A DNA stretch of 39,349 nucleotides from Clostridia bacterium (GTDB lineage: Bacteria > Bacillota > Clostridia > TANB77 > CAG-508). The position numbers were made by a program, and so were the translations under genes. Below the pieces are notes generated by a model. That model was not told the DNA's origin, did no database searches, and was given only the letters and a program-made list of their open reading frames with translations. Location of the stretch: the NCBI GenBank assembly GCA_017434295.1, contig JAFRFO010000085.1, positions 1 to 39,349 of the forward strand. Direction: 5' to 3'. Positions 23,619 to 33,817 of the stretch are shown piece by piece (positions within the stretch are counted from its first letter, which is position 1; the number at the start of each line of letters is the position of its first letter).

Positions 23619-24592
23619 TTATTTATAAAGTTCAATATTTTGTTTATACCAATTTACAAAGTTTTGAATTCCTTGTTCAAATGATGTTTTAGGTTCATAT
23701 CCAATTAATTTTTTAGCTTTAGATACATCAGCAAAAGTTCTATCAACATCACCTGGTTGCATTGGATATTGTTTTATATTAGGTTCTACTCCTAATGTTT
23801 TTGCAATTGTATTTATCATCTCTTTTAATGATACTGGAGATGAATTACCTAAATTTAATATTTCATAAACATTTTATTATTTAAAGTATAATTACATGAC
23901 TTGATAATTCCATCTACTATATCATCTATATATGTATAATCTCTTGATGTACTTCCATCTCCAAACATTGGTATTTCTTCATTATTAAGCATTAATCTTG
24001 TGAATTTATTTATAGCTAAATCTGGTCTTTGTTTTGGTCCATATACTGTAAAGAATCTAAGCATTATAACATTAAAATCAAATAATTTATGATATACATG
24101 TGTCATAACTTCATTTGCTTTTTTAGTTGCTGCATAAGGACTAATAGCAAAATCTACTATCATATCTTCTCTAAATGGAACTTCTTTACAATTTCCATAA
24201 ACACTACTAGAAGAAGCCATAACAAGATTTTTAACATTATGAGCTTTCATTTCTTCTAATAAATTTTGTGTTCCCATACAATTTACTTCTTGATATAATA
24301 CAGGATTTTCAATTGATGGTCTAACACCAGCCATGGCAGCCAAATGCATTACTATATCAATATTATTTTCTTCAAATATAGTTTTTAATGCTTGTCTATC
24401 TCTTATATCTGCTCTATATAGTTTGAAATTATCAATTTGTTCTAGTTCTTTTACATTGTTATCTTTTATTTTTGGATTATAGAAGTCACAGAAATTGTCT
24501 ATTGCTATTACTTTGTTTCCTTCTTCTAATAATCTTTTACTTAATGATGAGCCTATAAAGCCGGCTCCGCCTGTAATAAAATAATTATGCAT
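23619..24592 (-). pseudogene. UDP-glucuronate 4-epimerase-like SDR, frameshifted
   Basis: An extended short-chain dehydrogenase acting on a nucleotide sugar. NAD-binding TGGAGFIGSSL, Y-x3-K in SPYAATKKANE, and YGPKQRPDLAINKF...GDGSTSRDYTYIDDI are as in UDP-glucuronate 4-epimerase relatives. The frame from ATG 24592 stops at 23855. One missing T in a T-run at 23867-23869 would restore FYEILNLGNSSPVSLKEMI and continue to 23619 (MQPGDVDRTFADVSKAK, the normal family end). The lesion may be an assembly error. Two bases separate it from the stop of the ATP-grasp gene. The substrate call leans on the neighbouring ugd. Confidence 0.85.
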
Positions 24593-24593
24593 T

Positions 24594-25760
24594 TTATTTT
24601 TCTCCTTTAATATTTCCAAATGAATATTTAGGTATATCTTCTACTTTTATATGTTTCATATAATTAATCCATCTTAATATTTCAGCTGTCTTATCTCCAA
24701 AAGGCCCCTTTCCCCACGCCATTTCAAAAAGCCAAATACTACCAGCTTTTAAATTAGCTTCAATTAAAACAGGTTCTCCATTTTCATCAATTGTAAAATC
24801 CCAGTTTACAATTCCTACTTGTGGAATTAATGAATGCATTTTAATAGCAGTTTCTAATACCTTTGGAAAGAGTTCTATTTTATAGTTTTTATAAATCAAT
24901 TTTCTATCTGGATGCATTTTATACTCAGTTTTAAACTCAGTAAAAGCTGTTTCGTGAAGCGTTCCATCATTTTCTATTGCTATAAACATTCCGCCAGCAT
25001 GTGCATTGTCAACATAATTACCGCCTTGTCCAATTCTCATAATAGCAGGTACATATATAATTTCATCTTTCCACCTATATGTCATTACTCTAAATGTATT
25101 TACGCTTTTCTCATATATTTTTGTAATTGATTCATGACATTTTAAACGTTCTTGTACTACAAAATTCAAACCTAAAGAATCAAATATGTTTTCAAGTGGT
25201 TCGTTTGTTTTTTGGTCTATTTTTTCAATTATATTTAATAATAGGCATCCACGTCCACTACTAGATCCTTTTGTTGGCTTAACAAAACATTCTCCAATAT
25301 TTTGTATTAATTCAATTGCTTTTTCCTTTTTTATAATCTTATAATTACCATCTCTATAAATACCTTCGGTACAAGAAAGGATTGTTTTGGGCATTTTAAC
25401 GTTTGCATTACTAGCAATTAATGGCAAAAGATTTTTATCTGATAATGATTTACAATAATATTTTTCAAAATTCATAAAAAACTCAAATTCAGGAATATAT
25501 AGTAACTCTGGAAAATAGTTTTTATCAAAATTATTAGTAAAAGCAGTATAATGTCTATGCCATGTGTAAGGTATTTTTTTTCCATAGTTTTCCAAATATA
25601 AATCATCAATTTCTTTTTTTTGTTTTTTGGTTAATACTATTTGATTATAAATTTTTTTTCTTCTTTTAGCTTTAAACTTTCTTATTTCAAGCTTTCTTAA
25701 TATTATTCTAAAAAAACGATTATATATACTAAAAAAGAAATTTACTATTTTTCTTCTCAT
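24594..25760 (-). CDS. sugar-transfer-associated ATP-grasp protein
   Basis: A 388-residue protein like the ATP-grasp group found in polysaccharide clusters (PF14397 type). The basic N-terminus (about 1-45) may lie against the membrane. The ATP-grasp core includes CFVKPTKGSSSGRGCLLL (about 158-175), the NTFRVMTY strand, and metal-binding VNWDFTIDENGEPVLIEANLKAG. These proteins are thought to form a carboxylate-amine or related bond on a glycan; the reaction of this group is not settled. It lies between the flippase and the epimerase. Confidence 0.82.
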   Translation of the reverse strand: MRRKIVNFFFSIYNRFFRIILRKLEIRKFKAKRRKKIYNQIVLTKKQKKEIDDLYLENYGKKIPYTWHRHYTAFTNNFDKNYFPELLYIPEFEFFMNFEKYYCKSLSDKNLLPLIASNANVKMPKTILSCTEGIYRDGNYKIIKKEKAIELIQNIGECFVKPTKGSSSGRGCLLLNIIEKIDQKTNEPLENIFDSLGLNFVVQERLKCHESITKIYEKSVNTFRVMTYRWKDEIIYVPAIMRIGQGGNYVDNAHAGGMFIAIENDGTLHETAFTEFKTEYKMHPDRKLIYKNYKIELFPKVLETAIKMHSLIPQVGIVNWDFTIDENGEPVLIEANLKAGSIWLFEMAWGKGPFGDKTAEILRWINYMKHIKVEDIPKYSFGNIKGEK

Positions 25761-25841
25761 TTTTGTTTTTTCCTTCCTTTTCTTTCAAATTTATCACTTC
25801 AAGAATTTTAAATTATTCATATTGCATTGTTCCTATAGTTT

Positions 25842-27290
25842 TTATCCATTAAGTTTTTTTTTATTTAAAAAAACTTTAATTCTATCAACAATATATTTAA
25901 AGAATTCATCTTTTAATATAGTTAACATAAGCAAATATGTAACTAGCCCCGCTAAGAATTGTACTATACAATTAACTATTAAGTTAGAACTAATATTTTT
26001 TAAAAAGAAAATGACAATAAACATAACTGCAGACGAAATAATGTAGTTTAAAGAGTTTCTTATCATAATCTTAAAATTAAATTGTTTTTTTACAAAACAA
26101 ATCTCTACTAGTAAAACTACTATTTCTGAAATTATTGTGGCTATAGCAGCACCATAACTGCTTAACACTCTAATTAAAATAAAATTTAATGCAAAATTAA
26201 CAATCGTACCTATAATAACTGCAATTGTATATTTTTTTTGTTGTCCAGTAGGTAAAAGATACTGATTTCCTATAATATTATTTAGACCAATAATCAGTAT
26301 GATTGGCGCAAGAACTTGTATCAATATAATTGATTTTTCATATCCACTTCCTAAATAAATAGGTATAATATTAGGAGCAATAGCAATTAATCCAAATATT
26401 AATGGAAATGCGCAAAAGCATACATATCGTACACTCTTAACCATCAGGCTATTTATCTTTTCTTTATCCTTCTTAGCAAAATAGTTAGCAATTCTAGGCA
26501 TTATAACAGTACCTAATGCTGTAATTACAGTTATCCAAATCTTTACAATTTTATCTGACTGCTCATAATAACCTGTTTCTGCAATATTAGGAATCATCAT
26601 TCCCAACATCGTTTTATCAATTATAGCATATAATTTATTTGCAATTTGTGGTATAAGGAAAAGAATAACATACTTTAAATTTTTAAATACTTTAACATTT
26701 TTTAATGAGATTTTACATAATTCATTTTTTAAATGTAACCATAAAGTTAGATTACCTATAAGTGTAGATCCACCATATATTAGCAAATAAATATTCAAAT
26801 CATTAGATGTTTTAACAAATATAAATATACATAACAAACTTAAAAGTTTAATAATTAAATTTTTTATTACTGTTACTTTAAAATTTTCTATTCCCTGAAA
26901 AAACCAACTTATATCAAATACATTTGCTACCAATTCAAATATTAGCACTTTATAATAAACTTCGTATTCAGTATTACTTATAAAAATAAAGTATATAATA
27001 ATAGTAATAATCATAAAGAAAGTTTTCAAAGCAAATAATTCTACAAATTTTGCTGTCTTTTTTTCTTTATCATCTTGAACATAAGCAATCTCCCTTTGTC
27101 CATATATTGACATTCCTAAACTTCCAAATAAAATGAAATACGTAACAATTGTTATTGTATATGCCGATATTCCAACTCCGCTAGGTCCTAGTACTCTGGC
27201 TAAGTATGGAGTCGTTACTAATGGAATTAATAATGCTAAAACTTGATACGACATATTATATATATATTTTTTAATTAAGTTCTTTTTCAT
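25842..27290 (-). CDS. wzx: Wzx-type oligosaccharide flippase
   Basis: A 482-residue MOP-superfamily membrane protein with about 14 helices. The start YIYNMSYQVLALLIPLVTTPYLARVLGPSGVGIS is typical of RfbX/Wzx exporters, as is the mid-protein QIANKLYAIIDKTMLGMM and the C-terminal pair of helices. It moves the lipid-linked repeat unit across the membrane for Wzy. It overlaps the Wzy gene by 20 bases. Confidence 0.93.
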   Translation of the reverse strand: MKKNLIKKYIYNMSYQVLALLIPLVTTPYLARVLGPSGVGISAYTITIVTYFILFGSLGMSIYGQREIAYVQDDKEKKTAKFVELFALKTFFMIITIIIYFIFISNTEYEVYYKVLIFELVANVFDISWFFQGIENFKVTVIKNLIIKLLSLLCIFIFVKTSNDLNIYLLIYGGSTLIGNLTLWLHLKNELCKISLKNVKVFKNLKYVILFLIPQIANKLYAIIDKTMLGMMIPNIAETGYYEQSDKIVKIWITVITALGTVIMPRIANYFAKKDKEKINSLMVKSVRYVCFCAFPLIFGLIAIAPNIIPIYLGSGYEKSIILIQVLAPIILIIGLNNIIGNQYLLPTGQQKKYTIAVIIGTIVNFALNFILIRVLSSYGAAIATIISEIVVLLVEICFVKKQFNFKIMIRNSLNYIISSAVMFIVIFFLKNISSNLIVNCIVQFLAGLVTYLLMLTILKDEFFKYIVDRIKVFLNKKKLNG

Positions 27291-28686
27291 TTACTGGCTT
27301 CTCCTTTTTTATTAAAAGCTTATTATTTAATTTTATTAAAATAATAGGCACTAATAAATCATAAGATAACCTATTAAATAATATAGTTCCATTTAAACAT
27401 TGCATCATAGCAAGTCTCAAAATAGAAATTAACATAAAATACTTGATTTTTATATCTTTTTCCTTAAAATAGCGTTTCTCTAATTTTATGGCAATATATA
27501 CAAATAATATTTCTATTAAATAAAATCCATAAATATCAAAATAATAATATCCTTGTCCACTCATAGGAATAATTTGTGATGATATTGTGCTATATGGTCC
27601 AAAGAATGAATAGTTAAATAATCTACTAGTTAAAATATTATCGTCATTTTTAACTAATGAACCAACTACCATAATTCCTCTTGTCATATCATATAAAAAA
27701 TTAGTAAAATTCCTATAATTTGTGTAAGTTTTTGCAGTTTCAATGGATAAAGCTACATTATCTATTCCAGACATATATGAATTTCCAGCTTCTGATAATT
27801 GTTTTGCATTTAAATCTTCTCCAACAATGTTTGATTTTCTAAAACTAGAAATCATAGGTATAATTATAATAGCAAGAATAGTTCCTCCAATAAGAATTAT
27901 TTTTTTAAATTTAGGAAATAACTCAAATACTATTAAACCAGTTGCAATTATAGTAATAATAAATTCGGCTCTATTGGTTCCTGTATATACTAAAATATTA
28001 AAAACAATAAATACTAATGCTATCAAAAAAAATTTTTTTTCAGGTGTTTCACTATACTTTTTAGAAAATTTTTCTAAAGCTATTAAAAATAAAAATTGTT
28101 TAGCTATATTAAACAAATATACTATTAATTGTCCTATATCACTTAGACGATTAAATCGTACTGATACCGACTCTGTAGGTGCTATAAAATATATTGAATT
28201 CCAAAAACTTCTATTTATAATAAAAAGTCCAAACACTAGTAATATAAATACCCAAATTACAAAATTACTATTATTTTTATTTTCAATAATATTCAATTGT
28301 TTTTGTTTATTGTTTTTGCTTTTAACTACTGAATACAATACTAAAAAAATATTTACGGCTACTAATTCAAAAATCGTTATAATAGAAGCTATAAGATAAC
28401 TATCACTATCTCCTGCATTCTTTGAAAAACTTACATTTCCATAAATACAATTGCTTATAGGAAGAATCACATAACGTAAATATAATAAAATACAAAAAAA
28501 CAACTTAAATGGTGTTATTTCTTTTTTAAAGCATGGCATAAAATATGTAGTATATATAATTATAAATGGAATTGGAAATAAACAGCAATAATTGTAATTA
28601 GCATTATTATTAAAAGCAATGCATAATATAATAGATATAAAACATGTTAAAACTACTGAAATGTTTATTAGAATTCTTTTATTCAT
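27271..28686 (-). CDS. wzy: Wzy-type polysaccharide polymerase
   Basis: A 471-residue integral membrane protein with about 11-12 helices and a large loop between late helices (SFRKSNIVGEDLNAKQLSEAGNSYMSG..., about 285-365). This topology is that of O-antigen or capsule polymerases. Sequence-level family signatures are weak, as is normal for Wzy, so the call rests on topology and on position next to wzx. It would join undecaprenyl-linked repeat units outside the membrane. Confidence 0.82.
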   Translation of the reverse strand: MNKRILINISVVLTCFISIILCIAFNNNANYNYCCLFPIPFIIIYTTYFMPCFKKEITPFKLFFCILLYLRYVILPISNCIYGNVSFSKNAGDSDSYLIASIITIFELVAVNIFLVLYSVVKSKNNKQKQLNIIENKNNSNFVIWVFILLVFGLFIINRSFWNSIYFIAPTESVSVRFNRLSDIGQLIVYLFNIAKQFLFLIALEKFSKKYSETPEKKFFLIALVFIVFNILVYTGTNRAEFIITIIATGLIVFELFPKFKKIILIGGTILAIIIIPMISSFRKSNIVGEDLNAKQLSEAGNSYMSGIDNVALSIETAKTYTNYRNFTNFLYDMTRGIMVVGSLVKNDDNILTSRLFNYSFFGPYSTISSQIIPMSGQGYYYFDIYGFYLIEILFVYIAIKLEKRYFKEKDIKIKYFMLISILRLAMMQCLNGTILFNRLSYDLLVPIILIKLNNKLLIKKEKPVNEKELN

Positions 28687-28715
28687 TATATTTTCCTCCT
28701 AAGTACCAAAAACAA

Positions 28716-29888
28716 TTAATTAATTATTTTATTATAAAAATCTCTTCTTTTTTTGTCTAATACATCTGTAGCAAACTCCTTAGCTTTTTCGAAATTTTTT
28801 TCACATTCTATTAGCATATTTTCATTCGTTGATGTTATACATAAAATTTTATTTACAATTTCATGAACATCTTTCTTTTTAAATACATACTTTTCATTAA
28901 TAAGTTCAGGATTTCCACCCGCATTGCTTGCAATACAAGGGCACCCCCTACTCATAGCCTCAACTAAAGCTCTAGATAGTCCTTCTTGATTGCTTGGTTG
29001 TATATAAATATCAATACTATCTAGCCAATCAAAGATTTTATCATGAGGCAATGAACCAATAATTTTAATATTATCAGATACACCATATTTTTTAGCAATA
29101 TTTAGTAATCTATTTGGATTTCCTCCCCCAACTAATTTATATTCAAAAATGTTATACCCTTTTTTCTTTAAATGTGCTATTGCTTTAATAACATATTCTT
29201 GTCCTTTATAATTGACATCTATTGCAGCCAAAGTTCCTATAATTATTTTTCCTTTATTATCTAAATTGACTATCTTATTTTTTCTATTTATCAATACATT
29301 ATTGTCAATTTCTTTTAATTCAACATCAGAGCATCCTATAGAATATCCTTTTGTTGGGTATCTATTTTGTAGATATTTATTGGATACGTATTGAACATTT
29401 TTAGCTTTTAATAATGCTTTTTTTGTTTTTATATACATTATTGGAGCAATTAATTTGCCTTTGATTCCATAATTCCAATAAGAATCAAATGGATCTCCAA
29501 CCATCTCCACAACATATTTGATACTATTTTTATTGCATATTTCTAAAGCTTTTCTTCCTAAAAAACTAGGTAATCTTATGATACAAAAATCAGCATCCTT
29601 TACTTCTTTTTCTATTACAGTTTTAGTAAATTTTCTATTATTATATAGTAAGCCTTTAATAGATAAAAAATTAGGACATTTAATAATAGCTATCTTTTTT
29701 TGCATCTCATCTGACAATCTACTAGTGCTTTTAGGATTTTCTTCAACATTTTTTTTTCTACAAAATATGCTTATGCTATCACCAAAAAACAAGTAACGAT
29801 TTAAAACTTTTTCTGTTAATGCTTGCGGATATATATTACCTTTAGCATCTATTTTCATTTTTCCTTCATAGCAAAATAATACTTTCAT
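28716..29888 (-). CDS. GT4 family glycosyltransferase
   Basis: A 390-residue GT-B enzyme. The C-terminal domain has the nucleotide-sugar site IYIQPSNQEGLSRALVEAMSRGCPCIAS with the E-x7-E pair, preceded by IIIGTLAAIDVNYKGQEYVIKAIA and GSLPHDKIFDWL. The N-terminal half is diverged. It adds a sugar to the lipid-linked repeat unit on the cytoplasmic face. Donor and acceptor cannot be told. It lies between the TupA-like gene (10 bases away) and wzy. Confidence 0.9.
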   Translation of the reverse strand: MKVLFCYEGKMKIDAKGNIYPQALTEKVLNRYLFFGDSISIFCRKKNVEENPKSTSRLSDEMQKKIAIIKCPNFLSIKGLLYNNRKFTKTVIEKEVKDADFCIIRLPSFLGRKALEICNKNSIKYVVEMVGDPFDSYWNYGIKGKLIAPIMYIKTKKALLKAKNVQYVSNKYLQNRYPTKGYSIGCSDVELKEIDNNVLINRKNKIVNLDNKGKIIIGTLAAIDVNYKGQEYVIKAIAHLKKKGYNIFEYKLVGGGNPNRLLNIAKKYGVSDNIKIIGSLPHDKIFDWLDSIDIYIQPSNQEGLSRALVEAMSRGCPCIASNAGGNPELINEKYVFKKKDVHEIVNKILCITSTNENMLIECEKNFEKAKEFATDVLDKKRRDFYNKIIN

Positions 29889-29898
29889 TGTTTTCCTC

Positions 29899-30801
29899 CT
29901 AAAAATACTTCTTTAAATAAAACTTTTCTCCTAATTCCAAATCAAATCCATCTGGTGAAATTTTTTCTAAATATCCACTTGCAGGATAAAAAGTTAATTC
30001 ACCAAATATTATCTTTCCATTAGTGTTATATAAATCCACTCTTACAAATGGAAAATCCTTTGACAGTTCAGCAGCAATTTTTACCATTTCATTATAATTA
30101 TCAGGCTTTCTTACATCATTAATTCTATCATAATCATCATATTTATATTTTAGGAGATTAAAATCTATATCATAAATACTTTTTTTCTTTTTGGATTCTC
30201 TACCATTAATAAGTAATAAATATTGTGGAAGACCATTAAAGCAATAAAATTTGTAGTCAGTAAGAGATTCTTCATTACTACTATGTTCAATAAATCTTTC
30301 TGCAATAATTCTAGGTTGAATTTTTTTATATGGCCACTCTCTTCCACTACTAATTAGTTTATTTTTTTGTGCTTTACTAAGTTCTTTTTTTACTTTTTCA
30401 AAATCAAATTTACTTTTATCTTTACATATAAATACATTTAATCCCCCGCCACCATTTGTGGTCTTTAATACAAATTTATCAGGCAATTTATCTATATTTA
30501 TATCTTCAGGCTTATCAAAAACGCCATATAATTCATTTAATATATTTCCTAGTTTTTTATTTTTCACATATTCTCTTACTTCATATTTGTCAACGCAAGT
30601 AGGTAATATTGGATTTTTGTAATTCAACTTATACCATTGAATTTTTTCTGTAAACTTTTTTGGTTCTTTTAAATTTAGTTTTTTCCCAGTCTTTATACTA
30701 TATTGTATTTTAAGCATTGGCTTGTCTGGGATAAAACGTAAAAGATGTAATATCTTTAATCTTAATTTTTGATTTCTGATTATTTTTTTGTAAAAATCCA
30801 T
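29899..30801 (-). CDS. TupA-like ATP-grasp protein
   Basis: A 300-residue protein of the TupA-like ATP-grasp group (PF14305 type). Recognisable segments are PKKFTEKIQWYKL, CVDKYEVREYV, LPDKFVLKTTNGGGGLNVFICKD, then RIIAERFIEH and the metal-binding DLYNTNGKIIFGELTFYPASG. The name comes from TupA of the alkaliphile teichuronopeptide locus, which links amino acids with uronic acids. With ugd in the same operon, uronic acid amidation is a reasonable hypothesis. It follows the GT4 gene at 30814 with 12 bases between. Confidence 0.85.
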   Translation of the reverse strand: MDFYKKIIRNQKLRLKILHLLRFIPDKPMLKIQYSIKTGKKLNLKEPKKFTEKIQWYKLNYKNPILPTCVDKYEVREYVKNKKLGNILNELYGVFDKPEDINIDKLPDKFVLKTTNGGGGLNVFICKDKSKFDFEKVKKELSKAQKNKLISSGREWPYKKIQPRIIAERFIEHSSNEESLTDYKFYCFNGLPQYLLLINGRESKKKKSIYDIDFNLLKYKYDDYDRINDVRKPDNYNEMVKIAAELSKDFPFVRVDLYNTNGKIIFGELTFYPASGYLEKISPDGFDLELGEKFYLKKYF

Positions 30802-30813
30802 TGTAAACTCCTT

Positions 30814-31902
30814 CTATATATTGCTTATTTCTTGCACATATTCTTTTATTACAATATTTCTATCAAATTCTTTTTCAACTTTTTTTCTAGCATTTAATCC
30901 CATTTCTTTCTTTTGGGTATATTCTAAATTTATAAATTTTTCAACTTTTTCAATAAGTTTTTCTGTATCTTTTATTGGTACAATAAAACCACTTTTCTCA
31001 TCATCTACCACTTCCCTACAACCACTTCTATTAGTAGTTATAACCGGTCTTCCAGACGCACTTGCTTCTTGTAAAACATTTGACATTCCTTCTGGATAAT
31101 AAGATGGATGAATTAAACACCAACATTCATTTATATATGGTTGTACATTTTTTTGCATACCATGATAAATAATAGTGTTCTCTTCTTGCATTTTTTCTAA
31201 TTTTTCCCTATATGCTTCTTCACAAGCACCTAATACGTGAAATTCAACATTAGTATACTTATTTTTGATATATTTTGCTGTCTCTAAATATTGTTCTATT
31301 CCTTTTTCCTTCATTATTCTACTCATAAATAGAAATTTTATATTTTCATTCTCATTTGGATAATCTAAAAATGTATATTTCTTTAAGTTTACTCCAGAAC
31401 CTGGAATCAATTTGTATTTATCTGTTGTATTAATATGTTCTTTTACAAATTTTAAATTTTCTTCATTTTGAATAAAACAACATCTCACTTTTTTAAAAGC
31501 AATTTTATATAAAAATATTAATATTTTTTGCATTAATCCTTTATTTTCTAATGCTGTACCAAGTCCAGTTATATTAGCAATATATGGTACATTATTCTTT
31601 TTACATGCTATTCCACCATATATATTGGGCTTAATTGTATAAGTTAATACAACATCTGGCTTAATACTTTTTATTAGCTTATTGTAAAATTTCATTAATT
31701 TAAAATCTTTAATAATATTTGTACTTCTTCTCTCTAAAGAAGTTTCTATATATTCACATCCTAAATTTTTAAAATCTTCTATTCTTTCTCCATTAGGAAC
31801 AGATATATATATCTGATAATTCTTTTCTAGTAATTTTTCTAATAGTTCTTTTCTAAAATTATATAACCCCTTATCACTATTGGATAATACTAATACTTTC
31901 AT
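30814..31902 (-). CDS. GT4 family glycosyltransferase, PglA/CapM-like
   Basis: A 362-residue GT-B glycosyltransferase. MKVLVLSNSDKGLYNFRKELLEKL and the PDVVLTYTIKPNIYGGIAC...ITGLGTA segment are typical of the PglA/CapM/WcfA-like group that adds the second sugar. The donor site is LIHPSYYPEGMSNVLQEASASGRPVITT with an E-x7-E pair. With the bacillosamine-type genes in the operon, it probably extends the priming amino-sugar. The start overlaps the ATP-grasp gene above by 4 bases. Confidence 0.92.
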   Translation of the reverse strand: MKVLVLSNSDKGLYNFRKELLEKLLEKNYQIYISVPNGERIEDFKNLGCEYIETSLERRSTNIIKDFKLMKFYNKLIKSIKPDVVLTYTIKPNIYGGIACKKNNVPYIANITGLGTALENKGLMQKILIFLYKIAFKKVRCCFIQNEENLKFVKEHINTTDKYKLIPGSGVNLKKYTFLDYPNENENIKFLFMSRIMKEKGIEQYLETAKYIKNKYTNVEFHVLGACEEAYREKLEKMQEENTIIYHGMQKNVQPYINECWCLIHPSYYPEGMSNVLQEASASGRPVITTNRSGCREVVDDEKSGFIVPIKDTEKLIEKVEKFINLEYTQKKEMGLNARKKVEKEFDRNIVIKEYVQEISNI

Positions 31903-32867
31903 AATTCCCTCTTTATAATCTTTATTTCATTATATTTCATCATATATATTCCTTCATCATATTTTCCTATTTGTTCTACATTTTCAATTCCATTTATATT
32001 GTTTATTATCATCTTTGGAACATTAATGCCACTTTCATAAGCATGTGGGTACCCACCACCAAATCTAGGATTAACTTCAGAAATATAATATTCTCCATTT
32101 ACTTCAAAGATATCTATATCAATTATACCTTTAAATTCTGCTTTTTTAACAAAAACTTTTATTAATTCAAATAATTTATCATCTTTAAAAGATACTGATT
32201 TATCTGTTTCTCCAGCTCTCATTTTTATTTTCTTCTTTACAAAAATCAAAACTGGTTCTTTTGAAATCATATCTATGTATACATCTGCCCCATATTCTTG
32301 TCCATTCATAAATTCCTGAATCATTAAGTCATCTGCTTGTTTCCATATAACATCTAATTCTTCTTTAGAATTCACTTTATTTATATTTAAACTTGCACTT
32401 CCTTTTACTGGTTTTACAAATACTGGAAATGTAATTTTATTTTCTTCTAAGTCATTGTAAAATAGTTCTTTATCTGTATAACTTTTGGCTGTTTTGAAAT
32501 TATTTTCTTTAAGAAAATTGTACATCTTGTATTTATCAAAACACATTTCAACTTTATCATAATCTGAAACAATTGGATTAACTACAATTTCTTTAAATTT
32601 TTCAATATTTTTTGATATCAAGCTTATTTCAGGATCTATTAATGTAAATAAAGTATCTATGTTTTCATTTTTACAAATATCTAATATATCTTCTAAATAA
32701 CCATTTTCTGTAATTCTTTTTGTTATATAATATTTATCAGCTTCATAAATAGCTGGTGCTAAGTTTGAGCAATCTGTTGCAATAACTTTTCCTGTTCCAT
32801 TTAATTCTTTTTTGAAATATTGTACTATTTTATTTCTTGTTCCAGCACTAAGTATTAAAATATTCAT
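31899..32867 (-). CDS. ATP-grasp protein, CarB/PylC-like
   Basis: A 322-residue three-domain ATP-grasp enzyme. The N-terminal pre-ATP domain starts MNILILSAGTRNKIVQYFK, the ATP site is FPVFVKPVKGSASLNINKV (about 136-154) and IQEFMNGQEYGADVYIDM, and the metal site is IDIDIFEVNGEYYISEVNPRFGGGYPHAYESG. Relatives ligate an amino acid or similar carboxylate to an amine. It sits one base off the PLP-enzyme gene (TAATG overlap), which might supply or modify the amino acid it uses. This pairing is inference. Confidence 0.85.
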   Translation of the reverse strand: MNILILSAGTRNKIVQYFKKELNGTGKVIATDCSNLAPAIYEADKYYITKRITENGYLEDILDICKNENIDTLFTLIDPEISLISKNIEKFKEIVVNPIVSDYDKVEMCFDKYKMYNFLKENNFKTAKSYTDKELFYNDLEENKITFPVFVKPVKGSASLNINKVNSKEELDVIWKQADDLMIQEFMNGQEYGADVYIDMISKEPVLIFVKKKIKMRAGETDKSVSFKDDKLFELIKVFVKKAEFKGIIDIDIFEVNGEYYISEVNPRFGGGYPHAYESGINVPKMIINNINGIENVEQIGKYDEGIYMMKYNEIKIIKREL

Positions 32868-33817
32868 TAATCTAACTCCTTTAAAACATCAAAAAATAAT
32901 GGTGTTCCACCTGTATGTATAAATAACACATTTTTATTTTTAATTTTTTCTTTGTTTAAATATTCTGTCATTCCCCAAAAAGCTTTTCCAGTATATGTTG
33001 TATCTAATGGAATTCCAAAATTATTCATCATATATTTTATTTGTTCTAAAATTTCTTTATTATACTTGCTATATCCATCTAAAATATACTCATCATTAAA
33101 AATAACATCATTTTCATTTAAATCAATATCTAATTTGTTCTCTTTAATGTAATCATTTATACTTTCAATAACAACATCTTTGCCTCTAGGTAATTTTCTA
33201 GCAACACTAATTCCAATAATTTTGCTATTAGATTTATTTATCAATTTACCTAAAACTAAACCAGCTTGTGTAGTTCCAGTTCCTGTTGCATGAAATATAT
33301 AATCAAATTTTATATTATTTTGTTTTTCATAATCTAAAATTTCATTATATGCATCTATATATGCTTTTGTACCTAAATTTCCATGTCCTCCACCTTGAAT
33401 AAAATAAGGTTTATAATTTAAACATTCCTTTAATTCAATTTGTTTATTTATTGTATCCTTTACCTCATCTATGTTACAGTAGATAAATTCAACTCCAAAT
33501 AATTCACACAAATTCTTATTAGCTGTTTCTTTTTCTTTTTCAGTAGAAATAATTGTACAAGGAAAACCATACCTTTTTGCCAAATTTGCAATTATTCTGC
33601 AGTGATTTGAGCTTGCGCTTCCATAAGTTATAACATAATCATAGTTATTTTCTAATATGTCCTTAAAAAAATTATATGCTTTTCTTGCTTTATTTCCACC
33701 AAATGAAAATGGGATTAAGTCATCTCTCATTATATATAAATTATTATTGTCTTTTTTTTCTATAAAATAAATAGGACTTTTAAATTTATTTATTCCATTC
33801 ATTTCTAAAAATTGCAT
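32867..33817 (-). CDS. fold-type-II PLP enzyme, D-cysteine desulfhydrase/ACC deaminase-like
   Basis: Related to D-cysteine desulfhydrase and 1-aminocyclopropane-1-carboxylate deaminase. The PLP lysine is K43 in FGGNKARKAYNF, with YGSASSNHCRIIANLAKRYG and FHATGTGTTQAGLVLGKL (phosphate-binding) in the expected order, and a late TGGTPLFF. ATG at 33817 is preferred because AAAGGA lies 11 bases upstream. An in-frame ATG at 33841 has no good site, and another lies at 33802. It overlaps the GNAT gene by 32 bases. A desulfhydrase is out of place in a glycan operon, so an amino-acid substrate for glycan decoration (racemase, deaminase or lyase) is possible. Confidence 0.85.
   Translation of the reverse strand: MQFLEMNGINKFKSPIYFIEKKDNNNLYIMRDDLIPFSFGGNKARKAYNFFKDILENNYDYVITYGSASSNHCRIIANLAKRYGFPCTIISTEKEKETANKNLCELFGVEFIYCNIDEVKDTINKQIELKECLNYKPYFIQGGGHGNLGTKAYIDAYNEILDYEKQNNIKFDYIFHATGTGTTQAGLVLGKLINKSNSKIIGISVARKLPRGKDVVIESINDYIKENKLDIDLNENDVIFNDEYILDGYSKYNKEILEQIKYMMNNFGIPLDTTYTGKAFWGMTEYLNKEKIKNKNVLFIHTGGTPLFFDVLKELD

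Noticed and set aside
27743-28399. Long plus-strand open frame (218 codons) opposite wzy
   Set aside because: It is antisense to a clear membrane polymerase gene, has no ribosome site or recognisable domain, and all other genes lie on the minus strand. Long antisense frames are common opposite hydrophobic genes.
30165-30347. Small nested minus-strand frame within the TupA-like gene
   Set aside because: It lies wholly inside a well-supported gene in another frame and has no recognisable content.
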